The notes under the pieces were generated by a model, which was not told the DNA's origin, did no database searches, and saw only the letters and a list, made by a program, of their open reading frames with translations. From Coptis chinensis (lineage: Eukaryota > Streptophyta > Magnoliopsida > Ranunculales > Ranunculaceae), in NCBI GenBank assembly GCA_015680905.1, contig CM027381.1:67631501-67695500 (forward strand): a stretch of 64,000 nucleotides of DNA, given 5' to 3'. Of the stretch, positions 45,451-55,733 are shown piece by piece; the first letter of the stretch is position 1, and every line of letters begins with the position of its first letter. The translations under genes and the position numbers were made by a program.

Positions 45451-45770
45451 AACAATTTAAACAACCCCATCCCCAAAGACTGAAAAAACAGATCACAAAA
45501 AAAGAAATAGAAAATAAAATTGGACCAATGAACCAAAACGGGGATGTATATAGAGATTAGGTAAGCTGAAAAAAAGGAGAGAAATGAGAGGAGAGAAAAA
45601 TATAGGTGAATAAAGGAGGACAAGTGACTTTTTGTTTTTTCTTTGTATAAGGCAAATTATAGCACGTTCAATCAAAGGTTTGTTTTTGAGAGGAATCTAA
45701 TTTTGTGGTCGTGGCCAACTCTACTTGGTTGGCGGCCACAGCCTAAAAATTGTCATTTATTTTTGGTATA
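45451..45770 (-). promoter_or_regulatory. bZIP promoter and leader start, duplicated at 52.6 kb
   Basis: On the minus strand AACGTGCTATAATTTGCC (about 45650-45670) holds an ACGTG core and a TATA-like TATAAT. A pyrimidine-rich stretch follows, as in plant 5' leaders. Upstream lies an inverted repeat (TGTGGTCGTGGCCAAC at 45704-45719, against GTTGGCGGCCACA). The whole 320 bp recurs at 52594-52894. Confidence 0.6.
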
Positions 45771-46413
45771 ATTTGTGTTTATGAATTACTGATTTTCTGC
45801 ATTTTCACTTGCTAACAAATATTCCGTATACTAAGTCTGATGCACGTTTTATTAAACTTGGTGTCATGGTGACAACTCATCACTAAGAGTAAATTGGGGA
45901 CTGTTATTTTAACTCCACTTAAACGGACTCCCCCCTAAATACAATGAATTATAAATTGATTTTTAGTGGAAATGTTCTCTAGACATTAAAGATCGTTCTC
46001 ACAAAAAAAAATTAGTTCATTTAAAGATGTACAATCTCATCAAAAATCAATTATAACAAACAACTAAGATTTTTTTAAATTTCATAACAATTTTTGACAA
46101 GATTAAATATATTCAATTGAGCCGATTTTTTGTAAGGGTGTATTATCACAACTTATTTTATGTTGTAAGTCCACTTTTCGGAGTGGTGTAACTTTAGAGT
46201 CACTATAAGGTGGCATTCATATAACCATTCCCTCCAAAATTTATTGCCATCTTTTTTCTCTCGGAGTTTACCTCTATACTAAATTTAAAACAATTATCAA
46301 ACTAAATTTATGGTGTTCCAATTTAAAAATTTTACAAAGACAAAAACGTCACAAAAAATGATGGTATAGTTCCACATGTTGCTCAGGCAAGCCACATTGA
46401 GTAGTTCTACTAA
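45771..46413. other. AT-rich spacer, nothing recognised
   Basis: No gene or bounded element was recognised. Motifs such as AAGGTGGCATTCAT near 46210 resemble the subterminal part of the foldback element to the right. Confidence 0.4.
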
Positions 46414-47101
46414 GACTCCCTCAATAATTTTTTTGGGACTCCATTTTTTAAGTGGCATCAAATTATATTCTCTCTTTCCAAAATTCAAAATGCAAATATA
46501 TAAACAAATTAATTATAAATAACTTACCTAATTATATAGCTAATACAAAAAATAGTACCACATAATCTTATTTTTTATTTTATTTTTTTTAAAACTTGCT
46601 TATATTTCCACAAACAAATAAAGAAATAATAAACTTTAACACCTAAAAAAAAATGAATCGGGCGCCCAAGTGCGAAACAAATCATCATATTTTTTGACAT
46701 TTATATACACCATACATGTTAACTATTTGTTTAAGTCAATAGATAGAAAACCATTCTAAATTAATATAAACTAAAGTAAAGTGATAAAAAGTGAAATTGT
46801 GTGAAAAATAAATAAATAGAGGATTGAGAATGTGGAAGGTGAATTTTTTAGGGCGCCTAACTTTTTTTTAGGCCTTGGGTTTTTCTTTTCTTTCTTTTTT
46901 TGTTTGATTTGTTTGTGGAAATATAATTAAGTTTTTTGTTATTTATTTGTTACTATTTTGGGGTTTAGTTATTTAATTGGGTAAGTTATTAGGTGTTTAT
47001 TTGTTTCTTTTTTTGCTTTGTTTTTTTTTTTTTTTTGGAAAAAAAATATAATTTGAATGCCACATGAGATATGGAGTCCATAGAGAGTTATTAAGGGAGT
47101 T
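46414..47101. mobile_element. Foldback/MITE-like element with ~70-bp imperfect TIRs
   Basis: The left end (GACTCCCTCAATAA, GGGACTCCAT, GTGGCATCAAATTATATT) is complementary to the right end read inward (ACTCCCTTAATAA, ATGGACTCCAT, GTGGCATTCAAATTATATT). Secondary complementarity continues inside, with GGGCGCC at about 46660 and 46850. It is non-coding and AT-rich. No target duplication was resolved. Confidence 0.65.
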
Positions 47102-48793
47102 TAAATAGATTTTTTGAGCCGCATTATACGTAGTCTAGATATATTACATCACTAGGCATTACCCGTGCCTTTGGCACAAAATGTCTTAGATGTTGTTGAT
47201 CTTTTTTTATTATTATTATTTTAGACATAACATATAGCAATGGTATTGGCGGAGAGTTCGCATGGTGTGTACCAAGATAGTTTAGATTTGGATATGACTA
47301 AGTTAGATTGTTATTGCATGTGGCTATTCATTCAGGGCTGCGGTATTTACACCCCAAAATGAGAGATTGGCACCCCTTTGGTTAAAGGGTACAACAAAAA
47401 TGGTTATACTGCCTATATCCCTTATCAATATGGGCTTACACCCCATTTCTTAATTTTTTTTTTTAGACAGCACTGAATTCATGTTTTCGATAGAAATCAC
47501 TTGTCGCGAGAATATCGAAATAACAACAATCAACCACCGTGACAACCAAGGATGAACAACAATTTACTGGCGCTAGACACTTTGAAATTGTTCTATCTTC
47601 TAGTTTTCCATGAAACCACATGTTTGTACGTTCCACAATATATTACCCACTTTCTTCAACCACCATCTATATAATAAAGCAGCTAGATTTTTTCATGTTG
47701 TTATATCAAGCGGTCAAGGAGAAAAGTGTTTTGGGATGATCTAACGGTGATTATAAGACTTTTTAATTTAAGAAATAACTAAAGACTTTTTAATTTAAGA
47801 AACAACTAAAACAGCAACAAGGAAATGAAGAAATTGAGACTACGAGCTCTATCTCTTATTCTTTCGGTCTTCTCCCCTTCTTTGATCTATCCTCTTCCAC
47901 TCACAACTCGCTCACAAAATCTTACCATCTCTCGCTCGCTGCAAATGCCTACATATATGTTTCCATATGGCCTTCTGTCAAATGCATCTATCATAGCCTC
48001 ATAGAGGTTATAATATGCAAGGCCTTGATCATAAAAGACTGGAGTTTCTTATTCGAATATTGCGTACTTCAATCCAATGTTGTTAGGATCAGCATCCAAG
48101 GCAAAGTACAGGTAGACATTGATTATGAGAGGGAATTCATCACGTCAATGACTTCATCTATTTTTCTTTTAGATTTTTCACTTGCCCCGGTACGTGGATT
48201 TCCTTTATGAAATATTTGATTGGTTGATAATATGTGTGAAAATTCTGACAATGGTTACATCAAAATGTAGATTGGCATGTCTATAGAATGTTTGTTAGAC
48301 TATTATTGGGGTATGAAAGGAAACTAAAGTTCCTCAGTTTGCCTAGGCAATAAACTGCAACCTCCTCAAACCATGATTTTTTTATTTTCATAATGCATTA
48401 TAACCAACAGTAAAATTTATACTTTGTATACAGTTGCCATTATAGTCTGCAGAGTGTTGCTGATTATCAGCACCCATATCGATCATCAAGTATGGTAAGA
48501 GTTTAAGTAAGCTCTGCATTGGAATAACATATATTATCGGGAAAAAAAACATAGGAATAATACAACATATATTAATAACCATCAGGGTGCAATTGTTGTA
48601 CGTAGACTTGCATGAGGTCACACATTGAAACGCTAAAATATAGATTAAAATTGAAAGTGGAAAAGAGTTTGAACCTTTCTAAGTATATTTTTTTCGAATT
48701 TCAATCAGAAGCCTATTCCTTCAAGGAAACTAATTAACAAATGATTTTGTTAAGCATGTACATATCATGGAATCATGGTACGTATTTCTACTA
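47102..48793. other. AT-rich spacer, nothing recognised
   Basis: The ORFs at 48025-48210 and 48388-48621 have no recognisable domain or coding signature. No RNA gene was seen. Confidence 0.4.
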
Positions 48794-49195
48794 AGGAGGG
48801 GTTCTAGGGACATATTTTATCTTAACATGTAAACAAACTCAAAATCTTTAGGACATTTATTAGTTTTGGATTAGGCTAATTTTTTGTAGATACGATCTCC
48901 TAACTATTCTAAACATTGTCACAAATAATAAAAAAAATCAAAAAAATTCAAACTTGCCAAATGTAATTAACAATTTACAAATTTTGGCTAATTGTAGACC
49001 GTTCATTTTCACCATTTTTGATACTATATTTCACAAGTTTAGAAATTTTTGATTTTTTATTATTATTTGTGACAGTGTTTAGAATAGTTAAGAAATCATG
49101 TCCACAAAAAATTAGCCTAATCCAAAACTTATAAATGCCCTAACGATTTTGAGTTTGTTTACGTGTTAAGATAAGATGTCCCTAAAACCCTTCCC
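48794..49195. mobile_element. MULE-type MITE (hairpin) with 9-bp target duplication
   Basis: A 402-bp near-perfect foldback. The arms, about 170 bp each, share GGGACAT, TCTTAACA(T/C)GTAAACAAAC, TCAAAATC and TTTTGGATTAGGCTAATTTT, separated by a loop of about 60 bp near 48975-49035. TTTCTACTA occurs directly outside both ends (48785-48793 and 49196-49204). A 9-bp duplication points to the Mutator superfamily. A transcript would form a long hairpin suited to small-RNA production. Confidence 0.85.
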
Positions 49196-49204
49196 TTTCT
49201 ACTA

Positions 49205-50786
49205 TTGCTCCCAGAAACATGCTCATAAGGAGTCATGTAACATGCATTTCTCTATGAAGTGATTTCTCAACAGCAATGTATGAACATCAATATCAAAACA
49301 CTTTGAAGTAGTACTACAATTGAACTTATTAGAAGATTAATATTTTCAAAGTGACATCCATGATATGAAAAAAAGGTTGCATACTCCCATTCAACTATAG
49401 GAAAACCGATTAAGTGATTGGTGGTTTCTCAATGCCATGGCATGCACAACAATATCAAAAGAGCTAGCAAAAACACATTGAAACTAATTAGTAGCACAAC
49501 AAATTCAACTTAATATAATATTATTCTCAAGTGGCATCCAAGCTATGAAGAAGACATGTGGACTATGGATGAACAAATTGTTCTCAAACGTAAATATAGT
49601 AATCCAAGATGATTTTCTATTGCATATTTAGCTAAGGGTATCATAATGACACAAACAGGTTCAATTGGCATGAGGGGCATTTGCTATTAGGTTTCTTGGC
49701 ATATTTGGTTTTAAGTTGAGCAGTTTTGTTCCAAAGGATAAAATGTATGATTCTACAAGTGTTAGCAAACTATTAAATACACAATTTTAGAGTAAGGATA
49801 GGGAGAGAAACTCAGCCACACTGTGATTGAGCAGAGCACATAATTTAAAAGCAATAGGTGAATAGCAGTTTCAGAGGATGGTGTAACACTCTGTTCATTT
49901 TTCTAACATATATTTGCCTTAGTGTCTTAGGAGTGAACATTCATCCTACTACATATTCTATTTTGTGGTTCAGATGCGTGTAGCTTTATGGTTTAGTTCA
50001 AGTATAACTATATATATTTAATTTGACAAAAATTGACAAAATCAAATTGGAGGTACTAGCTGACATGATTTTACCAATATTTTACTTTTCTAAAGAATTT
50101 GTTGAGTGCAGAATTGATTGGATTAGTTTTCTGGAAGTCCCATGTATGCGGGATTGCAAAATCATCTTGATGAATATGACATATTTGGGATGTTTAAGAG
50201 TATAAATGAGTTTGTAATTAAATATTTGGAGAAGGAAAATTAGCATGCATAGACACTTCAATATCCTTTCAATTCCTAAGATGTGTGCATAATAATATAT
50301 GGAGGTCACCATTTGTAAGTAAGCAAAAGAAGAAAAAGGTTAAAAACATGGTCAATAGGTCACCTAGCTTAGTGGTAATTCTAACAGGCTTAAGAAAACA
50401 TACCTATATGGTTAAAGCAAAACTCCATAATTGGTTAATCAATTTGATAGCAGTAGTTGTACCCTTTTTATATATCCATATATAGATCCATAGTCCATAG
50501 GAATTGATAACATATATGCTTCCATTTCAATTGATTTTAATTTTAATCACATGGAATATAATAATTGAAAGAATTGGAGTTTGGCTCTTATTCAATTTCC
50601 CCAAAATGATGTGAGGATGGAACGTTCGTTGATGTAAAATAATAAGTTCACACATAATGACTCGAGTGGCGTAGCCACGAGTTAAATTCTAGTTTCAAAC
50701 ATATTAAACATAAATTCCAACACTCATCTCACCTAATCGTTGCGACTTTCTTTTCTTTGCATTCGAAGGACCACAATAATCCGGAA
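49205..50786. other. AT-rich spacer, nothing recognised
   Basis: Only short ORFs without domain similarity. No RNA gene or clear repeat was seen. Confidence 0.45.
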
Positions 50787-50794
50787 CATTAGCA

Positions 50795-52353
50795 CAGTGC
50801 CGGCCCTGATGCAAAGCCAGCCAATCAACCGCTTTGGGCCACCAAGTTAGTATTAAATTTAAAGACCACATTATACACGCCCACAAAAGGGAAGTTTATT
50901 ACTTTTTCAAACAAAGGTCAAAAGGCAACCTACGAAAAGATAAAAAACCCCACACCGACCCCACTCATTATATACAAATACAAAATAGGAACTAAAAAAG
51001 TCAATTAATAGTAAATTTTACTATTAAATAGGGGTGTCCACGGTTGGTTCGGTTCGGTTCCCAATTAAATTTCAAACCGAACGGAAACACTCGGTTTTCA
51101 AAAACAAGAACCGTAACAGAACCAACCAGTCCAATAAACCGATTTGAAACCGAATCGGGAAATCAGTTCGGTTTTCGGTTATTGCCACAGTTAAACAAGG
51201 AAAAAAGCAAAAGAAGTTGCAGAGAAAATAGTTTATTCACCAAATATTATGAACTAAAAAAATCTCTTTTATTAAATCATTTACATATGAAACCCAAACC
51301 AATTATTAAACTCATCATAGAAAATGAAAAAAAAAATGATGTTTTTTTTCACGAAATAGCACTTGGTTTAAGTAAATAAAGAGTTGAAAATGCGATCTTC
51401 TTGTCCTCCAAACCTACCACCTTTTGATCTTCTTTCACAACAAATGACGACCCATAAGAGAAATTTAATAACTAGAAAAGAGAATAAGGTGAGATAAAAA
51501 GATATTACTTTTGTTATTGTAAATGGTTATTGTATTCTTAGTTTGAACTTTGAGAGAGAGAGGCAAGGGTAGAAATAGATGGTAGCTGGGGAAAAAAAAT
51601 ATAGCTAGGACATAGGGTTTGTTGGTTTAAAGTTTATATGACTCATTGAAATCCAATGGTCAGAAACTTTTCACTTTTAGATCTAAGGGCTTTTATAATA
51701 CAAATCTTAATACTATTTTACTGTTTACTTAATTCGGTTCGGTTCGGTTAACCGAAGGTAGAAACTATGAGCCGAACCGATTATAATCAGTTTAGTAATC
51801 TAAAATTGAAAACCGAACCGGATATGTCAAAAACCTAAAAAATTGGCCGATTCGAATTGGTTCGGTTTGGTTTTTCGGTTAGTTCCTCGGTTTTTATGAA
51901 CAGCCCTATAGTAAACTACCTCTTACCCAATTCCCAAAACCCAACTTCTACAAAATAAATAAATAAATAAACTAGGTCGTAAGAAGTAAAGTCGTAAAGG
52001 AACAAAACTCACTCACTCTACCGCTTTAAGCCGAAGTACAAGGTATAATTTTTTTTTTATTTGTGGTTTTCGGGCTTTTTTCATCTAATTGGATTTATGA
52101 TTTAGTGGTTGTTTAGTTGTTTAGAGCATTATGTTTATATTTACATTTCCTACAATTTTGAACAATGATCTGGTTTTATTGTGTGCTTGCTTAAAAGTTA
52201 TATATTGAAAAGGCTGACTATTCAAGTGTAATTAGTGAATTCGTATCTAAAAATGTGAAAAGAATAATTTTTAAGGTATAGTTTTTTTTAACGCATATAG
52301 GGCCACATTCTAGTGCATCGCTTTGGGCCATGAAAATGTCAGGGCCGACACTG
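50795..52353. mobile_element. Non-autonomous hAT element with 8-bp target duplication
   Basis: The left end CAGTGCCGGCCCTGA and right end TCAGGGCCGACACTG form a 15-bp TIR with one mismatch, typical of hAT elements. The flanks CATTAGCA (50787-50794) and CATTAGTA (52354-52361) agree at 7 of 8 positions. GCTTTGGGCCA-like subterminal repeats occur near both ends. No transposase ORF is present. Another small element (51029-51908) lies inside. Confidence 0.82.
51029..51908. mobile_element. Nested element with GGTTCGGTT/AACCGAACC subterminal arrays
   Basis: It starts TAGGGGTGTCC and ends GAACAGCCCTA, an imperfect 10-bp TIR. Direct and inverted copies of GGTTCGGTT and AACCGAAC cluster at 51043-51180 and 51733-51890, as subterminal transposase sites do in hAT-type elements. 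No protein-coding capacity was recognised. No clear target duplication. Confidence 0.6.
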
Positions 52354-52593
52354 CATTAGTAACATAAGAAACACAAGAGTTGACGACCTAAAGAATTTGG
52401 TAAGCTTGAGTTGATCGTGAAACATCTTTTATTTGTTTTTGGTTTTCCTTTTCAATTGGTTGAAAAAAACAACACAAACAAACTTAAGTGAAATGGGGGT
52501 GCTTTCTCTATGGATAAATGGAGGGGAGTGCAACATATGTGTTGGTTAATGGAGGGGGTGTCATTGCCATAGAATAAGGGACTTGAATTACTC

Positions 52594-52894
52594 AACAATT
52601 TAAACAAACCCCAAAGACTGAAAACAAATCACAAAAAAAATAGAAAATAAAATTGGACCAAAGGATCAAAACGAGGATCAATGTAGAGATTAGGTAAGCT
52701 GAAAAAGAGGAGGGTGTATAGGTGAATAAAGGACAACTGACTTTTTGTTTTCGTATCAAGGCAAATTATAGCACGTTAATGGGTGGGTCAAATCAAAGGT
52801 TTGTTTTTGAGGAGTCTTATTTTGTGGTCGTGGCCAACTCTATTTGGTTGGCCACGGACCACAGGCCTAAAAATTGTCATTTATATTTGGTATA
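52594..52894 (-). repeat. Second copy of the bZIP53 promoter segment
   Basis: It aligns over about 300 bp with 45451-45770 in the same orientation, sharing AACAATTTAAACAA, TAGAAAATAAAATTGGACCA, GTAGAGATTAGGTAAGCTGA-like blocks, GGCAAATTATAGCACGTT and CCTAAAAATTGTCATTTAT. It keeps the ACGTG-TATAAT pair and has the better palindrome (TGTGGTCGTGGCCAAC...GTTGGCCACGGACCACA, 52823-52863). No bZIP coding sequence or uORF lies beside it. Confidence 0.82.
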
Positions 52895-53355
52895 GGGGTA
52901 TGGTTCAAAGGGGACATATATCATATATGTTTGACACATAATTTCACTCACGTCCACAACCACACAAGAAGTAACGACTAAGACACTCACACGTAGAGCT
53001 CTACTGCGGCTGAAAGCATATCTTCTCTCTCTCTTTCCCCCTAGCTCTTCTTCCCCCCAAGTTTCCTTTTCAAAATTCAAATATCTGTTTGGGATTTTAC
53101 TATAAGTCATCTTGGGGTATATGGTCACGTTAGGATAGCTAAGCTATATGTTGCCTTTGAAAAGGCTCGTAAAAAAACTTAAGGCTTGATAGTACTGTTG
53201 ATAGTTGGTTGATTCTTTCTTGTCTAGTAATGCTTAATCCTCTCCCACAACCTCTTCACTACCCTCACCCCCCTCTTTTTGTATTGTTTTCCTGGTTTTT
53301 TTTTTTTTAAAAAAATGTTTTTCTTTTGCTGTATAGACCCCATCTAGCTTCCTTG

Positions 53356-55725
53356 ATGGAGGAGGCTCTAGGGGATAATGCTAGCTCAGATGAGCAAGCA
53401 GATCACACTAAAGGCAAAGATAGAACAGCTTCAGGTGGATATGCAAAATCTGTTTTGCTCAAAAGAGAAACGGATGGTGGCGATAGGCTGCAAGAATAGG
53501 ATAGAGAAACCTATAGAGAAAACAACTTTATTGGGTAAGTTGTATGGAGGAAAACATATTTCTCTATAGGAGCTTGCAGATGAGTTGCATAGATGTTGGC
53601 AGACAAGGGGCAAGACAGAAATAGAAGTGGTATCAAAAAGAATTTACAAGATGAGTTTTGAAAATGTGGAGGAATACAGACATGTCAAGAAGAATGGTCC
53701 TTGGGTGATACAAGGATTCATTCTGTCCATTAAAACAGCCAAACATTTTGATGCTTTGGAGGAAGAACATAAGTTTAACCTGGTGGATTTATAGATTCAA
53801 ATTTATGGGCTTCCAAAAGATCGGATAAATAAGGAAAATGTCACCACAGTGGGGTTAAACCTTAGTAAAGTGAAGGAGGTGGACCTCTGCTGTTCCTCGG
53901 AATTTAAAAAGCCTGTAGCAAGGGTTAGAGTCAGGCTGGATATCAAGGAAAGATTGCTAAAAGGGATAGAGCTGTGTACAGAATTGGGGGAAGTGCTTCC
54001 AGTATCTTTTAAATATGAAAAACTGGACATCTTTTGCTACTTCTGTGGATGCATTGGTCATGACTTGCATTACTGCAATCTCATGGAGAAATTCAGTGTG
54101 GAGGTGAGGAAGATTGGTGGATCTCCCAGGGATATCAAAAATAACTTCTCGTTCATGCTGAGAGCCAACGTGTTCTACAATGGGGTTGCTACCTCGTGCC
54201 CAAACTCAGTGATTATCTCAGGTACTCCTCAAAAACCTAGGTTGGATTAGATTCTAGCTAGGTTTAAAGGGTCACCAATACAGAAACACTAGCATGGGGA
54301 TGGGCTGCTGACTACACCGCCAAGGAGATCACGGGTGGTTTCTGGTAATGAGGCAAGGACCAGCGGTACAGAGGAAAGAGAAGCTGGGGTGGCAGAGATC
54401 AGAACGGTTAGTTCAGAGCATGTGGGCACTGTGCAAGGTAACGTTGGTAAGTCAGATTAGAATGTTGGTAAGTCAGGTTTGGGAGGCCCAAGTTGTGAGG
54501 GGTTAGACCAGCGGACTATTGGGTTGGACCAGGCCACATGTCTACAGGCCCAAGGAGATCAGATGGTGTTAGATTGTGGCCCAGAGGATCGTGGGGCGGC
54601 TCTAGTGGTTTGGGGCCCAAGCCTTTTATATTCGGACCTGGATCAGAGCATGGCACATGATGAGGAGGGATCCGACCCATGCGAAAAGGATTTGTTGGGG
54701 TATCTGGAAGATGCTGTTAATGGGATAGGGGATCTAGGTCAGAAATGTGACTTCTTGGGAATACGAACCACTCCTGTGGAAGATCATGCCTCGCCGAAAA
54801 ATCTTTCCACCCTTTCCAAGGTAATCATCCCGTTTCTTGAGAATTCCAAGGTGGGGGTGAGTAATCATATGATGCTAAAGAGTCTGGAGTTGGACAACCA
54901 AATTTTCGATTCATTGGGCTTCCCCCACGTGGAAGGGGGTTTAAAACCTTGGTGTCTAGAGGAACAAGAAAGGGGGGGGTCGAGAGGTCTTAGATCTGAT
55001 CAAAGTACTTGTGTGGGAAACAAACGGAAATTGCTTACAACAGTGGAACAACAGCTGGGTAACATGGGTGATGGAGGTTGGGTGAGGCATAGCTTGAGAT
55101 TGGCTGCAAAACAATCTAAGAGAGCAAAAAGGGAGGTTGATGATTTGAGGGCTAGAGGTTTGGGGTATTTACTCATTCCTGAAGAAGCACCTGTAATAGA
55201 GATTTCAAGTGATACTGCAACTTCTAATGAACCATCCCTTTCAAACCACTCTCTGGATCCAAGTGAACCATCAGAATACTATGGACAAGATATACCAGAG
55301 GATCAGATACCTTCAGATGCATTCACGGAGTGGGGGGAAGATTATTTCTCTTATGAAAGTAACCTGCACTTGGGGGTTAATCATGGGACCATTTAGGAAG
55401 AAGTGTCTATAGGTAATGCTCCTTTGGATATTGTTCAAGGAAGTAATGAAGGTGCTGGTTATGAATCTGAGGATAATATCTCTTTGCCTTTGATACCTCA
55501 GCCTAAGCCTTTGGCCATGGATGATTCGTTAGTGGTGAGTAGGCAACAATCCAAAGGCAAGCAGATATGTTTGGGGGAAGGGGCAAAAAGGCCAAGAGAG
55601 TCAGGTAATGGTTATTGTGGGGATGTAAGTTCAGGTGGTGCTAGTGGTGAGTCTGCAAGTAGTGGAGGTTTGTGTGGTCTTCCTCCAGGGTTCGCGGTAG
55701 CTGTCCCCAAACAGCTGCCTAGTTA
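53356..55725 (+). pseudogene. LINE-3 ORF1 (gag-like, zinc knuckle), broken
   Basis: An ATG at 53356 (MEEALGDNASSDEQADH) is a possible start; the frame then changes. DUF4283-like sequence spans about 53585-53980 (RIYKMSFENVEEYRHVKKNG, GPWVIQGFILSIKTAKHF), followed by a CCHC knuckle at 54034-54075 (CYFCGCIGHDLHYC) and a long acidic tail to 55725. In-frame stops include TAG at 53567-53569, at 53792-53794 (where Trp is expected in VDLWIQIYGLP-type sequence) and at 54248-54250. The role would be LINE RNP formation. Confidence 0.78.
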
Positions 55726-55733
55726 GAAATGAT

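Noticed and set aside
45438-45623. The 61-codon minus-strand ORF in the bZIP leader as the control uORF
   Set aside because: It has none of the conserved SC-peptide sequence. The real uORF is the 28-codon one at 45128-45214.
53090-53100. GGATTTTAC near LINE-3 as another leader module
   Set aside because: It is in the wrong orientation for this plus-strand LINE and lacks the hairpin and GTTCYGG, so it is likely chance.
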